A stretch of DNA of 64,000 bases. It comes from Flavobacterium alkalisoli. Lineage in GTDB: Bacteria; Bacteroidota; Bacteroidia; Flavobacteriales; Flavobacteriaceae. The notes below the pieces were generated by a model. It ran no database searches. It saw only the letters and a list, made by a program, of their open reading frames with translations, and was not told the origin of the DNA. Where the stretch lies: positions 1,302,001 through 1,366,000 of the forward strand of contig NZ_CP042831.1 in the NCBI RefSeq assembly GCF_008000935.1. The letters are read 5' to 3'. Positions within the stretch are counted from its first letter, which is position 1; each line of letters begins with the position of its first letter. Of the stretch, positions 8,920 to 17,024 are shown piece after piece. The translations under genes and the position numbers were made by a program.

Positions 8920-9607
8920 TAAAAACCTGGAACAGCAACTTGCCGAAAAGCTCGGTAACCGAAGCATTGCGCCAAGCGCACAGGCATGGGATCGTATTGC
9001 GCAGAACAGGCAACAGGGAAAAGATAAAAAGAAGAAGAAAAGAGTAACGTTTTATTATGCCGCCTCAGTTGTGTTGGTATTGCTTTCTGGCGGATATTTC
9101 TTTGTGTCGGGTAATAATAAAGATGTTGTCACAGAGCCTCAGGTAGTTGTTGATTCTGGCAAGACAGAAATAATAAATAAGGGAGAAGAGCCTGTAATTA
9201 TATCGGAATCTGTTTTACAGCTACAGCAAAACCATGAAGTTGTAGCTTATAAGGAAGAAAAGTTGCTACAGACTGATTTTGTTCAGCCCAGAGAGGAAGT
9301 AAAGGTAATTGCAAGAACTTATAGAAATATTCAGGTGAATGAGAGTCTTCCTGAAGTAAATGTTGCGGCTCTGCAGGATGTAAAACTACTGACTAGAGAG
9401 GAGCTTTATGAGCAGGAAGTAGATTACCTTCTTAAAAATGCCGTAAAAGAAATGGCAACAGATAAACTGCTTAAAGCTCCTACTGATGATACCGCCCTGC
9501 TTAGAGAGGTAGAATTGGAAATGAATGACTATTATCGCGAAAAAGCCATGAAGATTTTTTCGCTTCAAAATAGAACCATACGCATAGCCGTAAAAGACAA
9601 ACAATAA
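8909..9607 (+). CDS. membrane protein, probable anti-sigma factor
   Basis: A 232-residue protein starting MKDNKNLEQQLAEKLGN with a soluble N-terminus of about 47 residues, one transmembrane segment (about 48-67, TFYYAASVVLVLLSGGYFFV) and a charged C-terminal part of about 165 residues outside. This topology, the 11-bp overlap with the ECF sigma gene, and an N-terminus similar to the protein at 49919-50809 (also MKDN...) make an anti-sigma role likely. No zinc-binding HxxxCxxC motif is visible, so it would be a non-ZAS anti-sigma factor. Confidence 0.6.
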   Translation: MKDNKNLEQQLAEKLGNRSIAPSAQAWDRIAQNRQQGKDKKKKKRVTFYYAASVVLVLLSGGYFFVSGNNKDVVTEPQVVVDSGKTEIINKGEEPVIISESVLQLQQNHEVVAYKEEKLLQTDFVQPREEVKVIARTYRNIQVNESLPEVNVAALQDVKLLTREELYEQEVDYLLKNAVKEMATDKLLKAPTDDTALLREVELEMNDYYREKAMKIFSLQNRTIRIAVKDKQ

Positions 9608-9622
9608 CTTAATCTTTTAATT

Positions 9623-10768
9623 ATGAAACGCACCTTATTGTGTATCGCCTTTTTGGCGACAGGGATTTTTTTGCCTAAAGTTAACGCCCAAACAGAGCAG
9701 GATTCTGTAAAAAAACAGGATAAAGAAAAAAAAGAAAATTGGTGGAATGAAACCGATCAGGAGTACTATGAAAGGTTGAAAAAACGAAAGCTGGAAGCTT
9801 TTGAAGGGGAAAAGGAGAATATTGTGGAAGCCGAAAAGTTTGACCTTAAAAAACAGATTGAAAAGATAGACGAAAGGCTTGAAAAAGGTGATATAACTGA
9901 AGAAAAAGCTACCGCACTTAAACAGGAAGCTGCTAAAAAAACGGCAGAGAATATAGATAATAAAATTGCAATAATAAACAACCAGATTGAACTTACCGAA
10001 AGGGATGTGGTTTATAATTACTCACCAAACTTGGGAGGCTATATTGCAATAGGCTGGGGTAATGTGGTTGATGATAACGGAAGCTTTCTGCTTGGAATGG
10101 AGTATAAGGCACCCAACAAAAAACCAAAATATGATAAACTTACTTATACCGATATGGTTTTCGCCTTTGGTTTAGGAGGTACTACAGGAGGAGGAACCGA
10201 CCTGGGGGGTACTTATAAGGTTGGTAAAAGCGCATTTGCTGAAATAGGGTTGACTTTCCGTACACGTTTGCTTAAAGAGTCAAATTTCTGGAGGCTGGCT
10301 TATGGTGTTTCTTATCAGCAAAACCAGTTGGGGCCAAGAGATAATAAATACTTTGTAAATAATGACGGTTATACTACGCTGGAGGTTTTTCCTTATCAGA
10401 TTAAGCGAAATGTACTTATGATAGGTAATATAGTTGTTCCTGTGTTTTTGGAGTTTGGTCCGTCTAAAAAAAGAGAGTATGCCGATTATTTCAGGTATGA
10501 TACCTCACAAAGTTTTAAAGTGGGTATAGGTGGTTATGCAGGTATTAATACGGGTGCCATGCAATGGATGAAATATGTAGAGGATGGAAAAGATGTAAGA
10601 GTAAAAACCCGCCAGGATTACAATACAGAGAAATTTGTCTACGGACTTAAAGGTTATGTGGGCTTCGGCAGTTTGAGCCTTTTTGCAAACTACGAACTTA
10701 ACAATGTATTTACGAATTCGGCGCATAAGGATCATGCAGTGTTCTTCGGGTTGAGAGTTGACCTTTAA
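9623..10768 (+). CDS. secreted protein with predicted outer-membrane beta-barrel
   Basis: A 381-residue protein with a signal peptide (MKRTLLCIAFLATGIFLPK, cleavage after VNA). Residues 30-125 are highly charged and Lys/Glu-rich, probably helical or coiled-coil. From about 135 the chain alternates aromatic and small residues in strand-like stretches (GGYIAIGWGN, AFAEIGLTFRTRLL, GLKGYVGFGSLSLFANYELN) and ends in ...FFGLRVDL, an outer-membrane-type C-terminus. It is third in the sigma/anti-sigma operon and may be its target or sensor partner. No named family recognised. Confidence 0.65.
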   Translation: MKRTLLCIAFLATGIFLPKVNAQTEQDSVKKQDKEKKENWWNETDQEYYERLKKRKLEAFEGEKENIVEAEKFDLKKQIEKIDERLEKGDITEEKATALKQEAAKKTAENIDNKIAIINNQIELTERDVVYNYSPNLGGYIAIGWGNVVDDNGSFLLGMEYKAPNKKPKYDKLTYTDMVFAFGLGGTTGGGTDLGGTYKVGKSAFAEIGLTFRTRLLKESNFWRLAYGVSYQQNQLGPRDNKYFVNNDGYTTLEVFPYQIKRNVLMIGNIVVPVFLEFGPSKKREYADYFRYDTSQSFKVGIGGYAGINTGAMQWMKYVEDGKDVRVKTRQDYNTEKFVYGLKGYVGFGSLSLFANYELNNVFTNSAHKDHAVFFGLRVDL

Positions 10769-10798
10769 TAACAATCATTTTTTCGCTACATTTGAGGT

Positions 10799-11725
10799 AT
10801 GAAGCTAGAATCACAATTAGAAAAAATATCCTCATTTGGGCATCTGGAACTTTTGGCTAATCAAATAGTAGAAGGTTTTATATCCGGTATGCATAAGAGT
10901 CCGTTTCACGGGTTCTCTTCCGAGTTTGCCGAACATAAGGTTTATAACCCCGGAGAGAGCACCCGTCATATTGACTGGAAGCTGTTTGCAAAGACCGACA
11001 GGCTTTATACCAAGCGTTATGAAGAGGAAACGAACCTGAGGTGTCATATCATACTGGATAACTCATCGTCGATGCATTATCCGCGATTAAAAGACGGGCA
11101 GCCCTTTTATGAAAATAAAATAGGTTTCTCGGTTCTGGCTTCAGCCGTATTAATGGATTTGCTAAAAAGACAGCGCGATGCGGTAGGGTTAAGTGTGTAT
11201 TCTGATAATTATGAGTTTTATGCTCCCGAAAAGGGAAGCGGGCGTCATCACAGGATGCTTATAAATAAGCTGGAAGAGGTTTTAGAGAAGCCAAGAGAGT
11301 CTAAAAGTACCGATACGATTACTTATTTGCACCAGATAGCACAAAAGATGCATAGGCGGTCTATGATTATCCTTTTTACAGATATGTTTCAGGGAGAGGA
11401 TAATGAGGATTTGTTTAATGCCTTGCAGCATTTAAAGCATAATAAGCACAAAGTAGTGCTTTTTCATGTAATTGATAAGAAAACGGAGTTCAGCTTTGAT
11501 TTTGACAATACGCCACGCAAGTTTGTTGACTTGGAAACAGGAGAACAGGTTAACCTTTTTGCCGAAAATATAAAAGACGAATACGAAAAACTGGTTAAGG
11601 ATTACTTTAAAAAAATAGAGGATACCTGCATGCAGTACCGTATAAAGTATGTGCCGGTTTCGGTAGACGAAAAATTTGAAAAAATTTTACTTACATACTT
11701 AGTTGAAAAACAAAAGTTTGGCTAA
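10799..11725 (+). CDS. DUF58 domain protein (VWA-like)
   Basis: A 308-residue protein. The DUF58 signature is at about 40-80: FSEHKVYNPGESTRHIDWKL, then RLYTKRYEEET. A following VWA-like fold begins with IILDNSSSMHYP (MIDAS-like DxSxS), and IILFTDMFQG resembles a later VWA strand. DUF58 proteins normally work with MoxR AAA+ ATPases and membrane VWA proteins; no moxR is adjacent here. A TACATTTG -7 box (10787-10794) lies only a few bases upstream of the start, so the mRNA may be nearly leaderless. tRNA-Asp follows. Confidence 0.88.
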   Translation: MKLESQLEKISSFGHLELLANQIVEGFISGMHKSPFHGFSSEFAEHKVYNPGESTRHIDWKLFAKTDRLYTKRYEEETNLRCHIILDNSSSMHYPRLKDGQPFYENKIGFSVLASAVLMDLLKRQRDAVGLSVYSDNYEFYAPEKGSGRHHRMLINKLEEVLEKPRESKSTDTITYLHQIAQKMHRRSMIILFTDMFQGEDNEDLFNALQHLKHNKHKVVLFHVIDKKTEFSFDFDNTPRKFVDLETGEQVNLFAENIKDEYEKLVKDYFKKIEDTCMQYRIKYVPVSVDEKFEKILLTYLVEKQKFG

Positions 11726-11763
11726 AAACAAAATTTTTTTTTGAAAAATTTCTTTGTAAATGC

Positions 11764-11793
11764 TTGCAAATGTCAAAAAGCGCCGTATATTTG
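11764..11793 (+). promoter_or_regulatory. promoter of tRNA-Asp
   Basis: TTG at 11764-11766, 19-bp spacer, TATATTTG at 11786-11793: a near-ideal Bacteroidetes promoter about 60 bp before the tRNA. Confidence 0.8.
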
Positions 11794-11853
11794 CACCCGT
11801 AATAATGAAACAAACAACGACACTCAAAAGGTGTTAGTTTTATTAGAAACGCT

Positions 11854-11930
11854 GGTTTGGTAGTTCAGTTGGTTAGAATACATGCCTGTCACGCATGGGG
11901 TCGCGGGTTCGAGTCCCGTCCAGACCGCCA
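11854..11930 (+). tRNA. tRNA-Asp (anticodon GTC)
   Basis: Complete cloverleaf. Acceptor arms GGTTTGG / CCAGACC with one G-U pair, anticodon stem CATGC / GCATG with loop CTGTCAC (anticodon GTC), T arm GGGTTCGAGTCCC, discriminator G and encoded CCA. Its 3' end (11915 onward) is the left boundary of an integrative element whose right repeat carries only the last 16 bases, so the functional tRNA stays intact. Confidence 0.97.
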
Positions 11931-12074
11931 GTAAAGGAGAAGTAGCCTCGCAATAGCGGGGCTTTTTTCGCCTCAAAGCATTTAAGATTAGTTGTGTTGT
12001 TTGCCCTAACGGGCTGGTTTAGTAGTTAAACCGAATGAAAGGCTTTCCATTAAATTGGAGGGCTTTTTTGATTT
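11915..12074 (+). repeat. attL: left 160-bp direct repeat of the tRNA-Asp element
   Basis: Starts in the tRNA-Asp 3' end and matches 30808-30967 over 160 bp with one visible difference (A at 11955, T at 30848). It spans the last 16 tRNA bases, the tRNA terminator and further hairpin-forming sequence. The repeat next to the intact tRNA should derive from the element's attP if crossover was in the tRNA 3' end. Confidence 0.95.
11945..11968 (+). terminator. terminator of tRNA-Asp
   Basis: Seven-bp stem GCCTCGC / GCGGGGC with AATA loop, followed by six T. The single mismatch between the two att repeats falls in this loop. Confidence 0.85.
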
Positions 12075-12183
12075 ATAGACTTCTTGTAACACAACTTGTA
12101 TTACTTCATAATCCGGAAAAAGGTGTCCTTTTAAGTGCCCCAAAAAAAATCTCGAGTGCCCCACTTTTTTAAAGCGTATTGTT

Positions 12184-13410
12184 ATGAACATTAACAAGCT
12201 ATTTGTGATGCTTGCATTGCAGAAAACAAAAGTGAATAAAAAAGGGAAGTGTCCTATTAGATGTAGGCTTACCTATAAAAAAGAGAAGAGAGAATTTTCA
12301 ACAGGACATTTTATAGAAGCATCCTATTGGGATAGTAAAATGCAGGAGGCTAAACCTCCTTGTGAAGATTTTGAATTTATAAATACTCAACTGAGCCTGA
12401 TTAAGACAAAAATTAATCAGGCTTTTTTATTTCTACAGGTTAATAATCCTGACTTTGATGTAAATGACCTTTACAATCAATACTTAGGGAAATCCCTCAG
12501 AAAAGATATGGGATTAATTGAAGTCTATGATGAGTATCTAAAGAGAATCCATAAACTGATTGATAAGGAGATTAAACTTGTTACCTATAACAAATACAAA
12601 GAATCCAAAGTGCATCTTGTAGATTTTATCTACTGGAACATGAAAACTAAGGATGTCAAATTAAATGCTCTTAAATCCAATTTTGTGACTGACTATGAGT
12701 ATTTCCTTAAGACAGAGAAGAACTTTCAAACAGGAACAATTTATAAGGCTATACAGAGGTTTAGGAAAGTGGTCAGGTATGCAGTGGGTAATGACTATTT
12801 GAGTAAAGATCCTTTCATGCTGTATAAATCTCTCAGACCTAAAAAGGAATTGGTTTATCTGACTAATAAAGAACTCAGAGATTTAGAAGAATATGATTTT
12901 GCTCAGTCAAGATTAGAACAGGTTAGGGATATGTTCGTATTTTGTTGTTATACTGGACTTGCATTTAAAGAGATGTCAAACCTCAGACAGCAAAATATTA
13001 TTTCAGGATTTGATGGGAATAAATGGATAAGCATGAAAAGGGAAAAAACCAACAAGGAAATATCAATACCTCTTTTACCTAATGCCCTCAAATTACTTGA
13101 TAAGTTATCTCAGACAAAAGAAAGTGATATAAATTGGTTGTTGCCAAGTATTTCAAATCAGAAATTTAACTCTTATCTCAAAGAGATAGCTGCTGTAGTT
13201 GGGATTACTAAAAATCTAACTCATCACTTGGCAAGAAAAACCTTTGCTACAACTGTGTTACTATATAATGATGTTCCTATGGAAATTGTGTCTGAATTAC
13301 TAGGTCATTCTAAAATGAGTATTACTCAGGAGCACTATGGTAAGGTTGTACAGAAGAAAGTAAGTGAACATATGCAAAACCTTACGAAAAGATTAAGTTC
13401 TAAAGAATAA
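12184..13410 (+). CDS. tyrosine recombinase (integrase) of the tRNA-Asp element
   Basis: A 408-residue integrase of the Bacteroidetes type: an N-terminal arm-binding domain (about 1-95, including CPIRCRLTYKKEKREFSTG), a SAM-like core-binding domain (about 110-215) and a C-terminal catalytic domain. Visible active-site residues are Lys in MKREKTNKEIS, H348-L-A-R351, H375 (LLGHSKM) and nucleophile Y385 (QEHYGKV). The first catalytic Arg position is Ala260 (CYTGLAFKEM) instead. Its place just inside attL supports a role in integration and excision at tRNA-Asp. It overlaps the convergent HNH gene by 11 bp. Confidence 0.95.
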   Translation: MNINKLFVMLALQKTKVNKKGKCPIRCRLTYKKEKREFSTGHFIEASYWDSKMQEAKPPCEDFEFINTQLSLIKTKINQAFLFLQVNNPDFDVNDLYNQYLGKSLRKDMGLIEVYDEYLKRIHKLIDKEIKLVTYNKYKESKVHLVDFIYWNMKTKDVKLNALKSNFVTDYEYFLKTEKNFQTGTIYKAIQRFRKVVRYAVGNDYLSKDPFMLYKSLRPKKELVYLTNKELRDLEEYDFAQSRLEQVRDMFVFCCYTGLAFKEMSNLRQQNIISGFDGNKWISMKREKTNKEISIPLLPNALKLLDKLSQTKESDINWLLPSISNQKFNSYLKEIAAVVGITKNLTHHLARKTFATTVLLYNDVPMEIVSELLGHSKMSITQEHYGKVVQKKVSEHMQNLTKRLSSKE

Positions 13411-14380
13411 ATATCTTTTGATTGTGCCAAGTTAAAGATTCTATTGAGGGATACCATTTAGGTTCTTCAGGAAGTGAAATTCTAAACCCATCAAATTGTG
13501 AAATAGAATAAACAGAGTCAGATTCTTTTACTTCGGGGGATATACGTACTATATAGTCTTTATTTATTGTAAGTAAACCTCTGTCAAAAGCTCTATGAAG
13601 ATTTGGGGACAGAGATATTCCATTTGGTATTGTATCATCAAGAGAACTACTAAAAGGGATGATGTGGCATGCATCAATCATTTGTATGTTTTTGGATGTT
13701 TCAATTTTCATCCCTGATATACAGCAGGTGTTATTGTAAATCTTTGGAATCATTCTTTTAAACAAGCCACCTCTCACAAATATCTCTTCCTCAAACTCTT
13801 CTGTGTCGAGTTTATTTTTTAATTCTTTTATATGACTTTGGTATTGTTCCTTAGGGTCATTGAGAATCTGAATTTCAATTTGTTGTTGAGTACTGTTATG
13901 CTCAGAAAGAAAATAATATTCTTTAGTAGCAGGAAAGTAATTATCAAGAAGTGCTTGAATAAATATTGTAGAATTTAAACTATCTGAAATTAGAGTAAAT
14001 AGTTCTTTGTCAATTTCAGCGAAAGCTATATTGTCTTTAAGAGTTTTAAAACTTTTAATACTCTTGGAACTTGTCAATAAATTATCCAAGCCATTATATG
14101 TAACAAGATTCCAAAAAGGCTCACTTCTCAGATGAAAGAAAGGGAGGGCAAAGTTTTCAGTATGTGGCGTGTCAACTAATTTTTTCCAAATTTCTTTAAA
14201 AGTTAATACTAATTCAGGGGTAATAAATATTCTATTGGAGGAGATTAACCCTTTTTCAATGAGGTTAATTACAGATAATAAAAGTATTGGTTTATGAGGA
14301 GCATATCCTAAACCTTTACTAAACCCTCTATTTAATTTTAAGAAATATTGGATATGTGTATCTAATGCCTTATTAAACAT
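13400..14380 (-). CDS. HNH endonuclease, restriction-like
   Basis: A 326-residue protein. The C-terminal HNH domain (about 215-275) has CCISGMKI, DACHIIPFS with H239, and NGISLSPNLHRAFDRGLLTI with N260 and H262, matching the HNH_2 type of putative restriction endonucleases. The N-terminal 100 residues (YAPHKPILLLSVINLIEKG) resemble the head region of McrA-like or other modification-dependent HNH enzymes. It is likely a DNA nuclease; whether it reads modified DNA is not visible. No methyltransferase is adjacent, which fits a type IV-like or solitary defence nuclease. Confidence 0.8.
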   Translation of the reverse strand: MFNKALDTHIQYFLKLNRGFSKGLGYAPHKPILLLSVINLIEKGLISSNRIFITPELVLTFKEIWKKLVDTPHTENFALPFFHLRSEPFWNLVTYNGLDNLLTSSKSIKSFKTLKDNIAFAEIDKELFTLISDSLNSTIFIQALLDNYFPATKEYYFLSEHNSTQQQIEIQILNDPKEQYQSHIKELKNKLDTEEFEEEIFVRGGLFKRMIPKIYNNTCCISGMKIETSKNIQMIDACHIIPFSSSLDDTIPNGISLSPNLHRAFDRGLLTINKDYIVRISPEVKESDSVYSISQFDGFRISLPEEPKWYPSIESLTWHNQKIFIL

Positions 14381-14447
14381 TCTAATAATTATTCCTTACT
14401 TATTACCTTTCTCTATTATGGTAGTAAAAATATAAAAAGAGATGGGA

Positions 14448-15884
14448 TTACTCCCATCTCTCAATTTTTAAATTGGGAGGAACCCCAATATTAGTTCTAA
14501 GGATATTGTATAGTACAGATTGGACGTATTCTACATTGTCTTCAGTAGTTATTATAGAGTCATGAAGTGTTACCATGAAAACATCAGGTCTTTCTTCAAA
14601 TATAGTTTTACAGGCTTTGTGTAATACCAATTCAGCTTCTAATCTTTGGAGGCATACAGAAAGGGTTGGATGATTTTTGTGACCTCTTTTGATTAATTTA
14701 AAAACCTCAAAAACATTAGGGAAAATGACTTTGAATAATTGCATAGCCTCATTATTAGAAAGTAAATTGTTAGGGCTGTAAATAGAGGAAAAGGTAATTT
14801 TTTTAGCTGCTTCCCTTGACTCTTGTTCTGGAAGATTTTCTAAAATACCTCTTTCAAAGAGTTTTTCACCAAACCTTTCGTAGAAAAATCCACTTGAGAC
14901 CCATTCCTTAAATAATAAAACATCAGGTTCGGTTTTTATATTTCTTATAAAATCTACTACCATATTAGGGAAAAGAGGATTGGTGAGTAGAATAGGATTT
15001 ATAAGTTTAGATGAGATATTATTTGATGTGAATAGTTCATCATCTAATAAGGTTATTGCCAGATAGAGTTGGGAGTTTTTTATATCAATGGCACAAAGTT
15101 TTTTACCCTGATAAGTAATAAATCTCCTTAATCCGGACATCATCTGAGTAATATTGGTGTGAAGTCTATAGCCTTTATTATCAGCATGAAAGCTGTAATT
15201 TTTGTCTTTTAGTCTTGTCAGAGGCAATAATCTACTGTTATATCTTAATAGCTCATTTGTAACTTCTGAGTTTGTAACCTCCTCGGCATATAGTTGGTTT
15301 AAATATGCTACACCATTTTCATAGTCTACTTCAATGTCATCATTGAAGTAATTTCTCAGGTAAGATAGCTCTTCTGTGATTTCTGTATTATAAGTTTTAT
15401 GGAGATAAATAATACTTTTAATTAAGGTCCACTTTGTGATTGTCACAGGTTTTACTACTGAATTGTATCGTGGAGTAAATTTTAACCCTCTGGATGTTTC
15501 GGAAGGCTTATAATAACTCCTTTCCTGAACTAAACCTACCTCTTTTAAATACTCAATATATCTTCTATAGCCATGAAGTCTTTTTTGTAAAAACTTTCTA
15601 TTAATAGGAGTAAAACCATCATTTTTTTCAATTAAATCTCTTTTTCTTGAAGGTATAGAAGTAATAAGGTGTAATATATAAAGAAAGTAATCCCTATGAT
15701 AGCTGAAATCTGGAGGTTGTCCTGCTAAGATTCTATCAATATCAATCCTCTCAGGAACATACAATGTCAAAGAACTAATTATTTTGTAGCCATCTGTACT
15801 TACAAGTTCTGTTTCTAAACTTGGGCTACTGGACTGATTATAGTGAGAATTTGAAACAGGTCTCACTGTTGATATGATATTCAT
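14448..15884 (-). CDS. divergent family-A polymerase-like protein, function unknown
   Basis: A 478-residue protein with no obvious named family. Its C-terminal half has a layout like a family-A polymerase palm/fingers: RLHTNIT at 240-246, a motif-A-like LCAIDIKNSQLYLA with D267, a motif-B-like REAAKKITFSSIY at 357-369 (Arg/Lys then Tyr), a helix LQRLEAELVLHKA where PolA has its QxxxADxxK helix, and a motif-C-like VTLHDSI with H441-D442. The N-terminal 210 residues look like a separate helical, wHTH-like part. An element replication or priming role is possible. Two hairpins lie directly before the start codon. The polymerase relationship is my inference from motif order. Confidence 0.5.
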   Translation of the reverse strand: MNIISTVRPVSNSHYNQSSSPSLETELVSTDGYKIISSLTLYVPERIDIDRILAGQPPDFSYHRDYFLYILHLITSIPSRKRDLIEKNDGFTPINRKFLQKRLHGYRRYIEYLKEVGLVQERSYYKPSETSRGLKFTPRYNSVVKPVTITKWTLIKSIIYLHKTYNTEITEELSYLRNYFNDDIEVDYENGVAYLNQLYAEEVTNSEVTNELLRYNSRLLPLTRLKDKNYSFHADNKGYRLHTNITQMMSGLRRFITYQGKKLCAIDIKNSQLYLAITLLDDELFTSNNISSKLINPILLTNPLFPNMVVDFIRNIKTEPDVLLFKEWVSSGFFYERFGEKLFERGILENLPEQESREAAKKITFSSIYSPNNLLSNNEAMQLFKVIFPNVFEVFKLIKRGHKNHPTLSVCLQRLEAELVLHKACKTIFEERPDVFMVTLHDSIITTEDNVEYVQSVLYNILRTNIGVPPNLKIERWE

Positions 15885-15927
15885 ATCCCCTCCCCGAAGG
15901 GAGGGCTAACCCTTTTAAGGTTAGGCC
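15885..15927 (-). promoter_or_regulatory. tandem hairpins in the leader of the polymerase-like gene
   Basis: On the minus strand the leader forms CTAACCT/GGGTTAG (7 bp, first) and then CCTCCC-TTCG-GGGAGG (UUCG tetraloop). The second stem ends four bases before the ATG and contains the only purine-rich SD-like tract. The arrangement could hide the ribosome-binding region or act as an attenuator. Confidence 0.5.
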
Positions 15928-15977
15928 TCACTATTATAATAGTTCCTGCGAATAAATAATTATACCCAGTCTAGGTA

Positions 15978-16763
15978 TTAAAAATCAGGTCTTTCCCTTA
16001 ATCTAAGGTCTGAGGGAATTTGGTTTAATTGGTCACCTTTGCCCTTCATTTTATATTTATGAGCTATATAGGTTCCAGCCTGTTTAAACCAAACTAATAC
16101 ACCTGCTTCTTTCAAAATATCTCTTAGGTTTCTAAACCATTGCGGGTCAGCTTCTCTAAATAAGGGGATTGTTCCATTCTTGTATCTTCCTGATTCTCCA
16201 CCAATTATTCCCCAGTGGATTCCTTCAAGTTGGCTTCTTTCTAATTTGATATCATCCAAAAGAGGTTCAAAAGATATGAATCTGACCTCACAAGGTACTT
16301 CCCTTAAAATTCTAATCCTGTCAATCACATTAGTTTCGTTGTTTTCTACACTGGTTCCTAACCAAACGTGTTTATAATTGGCTTGGCACCAGTCATTTGG
16401 GAGGCATTCTTTTATTCTTTCAGGTCTCTTGGTTAGAATTTGGTACCTATGATGGGGAGTTTTTCTTATAATTTCCCAAGCTTCTTTTCTCCATTCATCT
16501 GCATCATGGTGGAAGAAATCACTCATTGAACAGGTGAAAATAATTGAGGGGGTAGAAACTTTCAAAGGTTTTTCAAAAGTTAATTTAGAAGTTCTCTTTA
16601 CAACTTTTGGATCTTTACCCTGTTGAATTTCAATGTTATCAATATAACAAAACTTACACCCTGCGGATACTTTAGAACAGCCGGTCCATGGATTCCAAGT
16701 TAGGTCAGTCCAGTTAATATGGGTTTTGTTGAACCCATCAATTTTGATAGTTGTTGCAATCAT
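15978..16763 (-). CDS. DUF5131 (phage Gp37/Gp68) family protein
   Basis: A 261-residue protein typical of phages and mobile elements. Near the N-terminus it has TWNPWTGCSKVSAGCKFCY, a CxxxxxxCxxC pattern resembling iron-sulfur (radical SAM-like) cysteine motifs, then IFTCSMSDFFHHDADEWR, YQILTKRPERI, WLGTSVENN, RFISFEPLL and WGIIGGESG, the conserved blocks of DUF5131. The biochemical role of the family is not established. It is upstream of the polymerase-like gene on the same strand (gap about 93 bp), so the two may be cotranscribed. Confidence 0.85.
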   Translation of the reverse strand: MIATTIKIDGFNKTHINWTDLTWNPWTGCSKVSAGCKFCYIDNIEIQQGKDPKVVKRTSKLTFEKPLKVSTPSIIFTCSMSDFFHHDADEWRKEAWEIIRKTPHHRYQILTKRPERIKECLPNDWCQANYKHVWLGTSVENNETNVIDRIRILREVPCEVRFISFEPLLDDIKLERSQLEGIHWGIIGGESGRYKNGTIPLFREADPQWFRNLRDILKEAGVLVWFKQAGTYIAHKYKMKGKGDQLNQIPSDLRLRERPDF

Positions 16764-16823
16764 AAATTTAAATTTTAGGATTAAAAAATGATTGCGTACG
16801 AGAAAACACTACACACGCAGAAG

Positions 16824-16850
16824 AATAAAATCAAAACCATTGATTTTATT
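16824..16850. terminator. inverted repeat in the divergent region 16764-17024
   Basis: Perfect 11-bp arms AATAAAATCAA (16824-16834) and TTGATTTTATT (16840-16850) with a 5-base loop. It lies between the DUF5131 gene (minus) and the RecA-like ATPase gene (plus). It may be a regulatory dyad or a weak terminator; the function is not clear. Confidence 0.4.
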
Positions 16851-17024
16851 TTATTCTACAGAAACAATAAAACTAAGTATTCTGGAAAATTGGAGGCAAG
16901 AACAGCACTCTAAATTTTATTCGAAGTAACCCTATTAAGGGATTTGAACCGCAAAAATAGATTCTATTTTTTAGTTATGCAACACAATTCAGAAATAAAT
17001 TAATCATTTTAAATACTAAACTTT

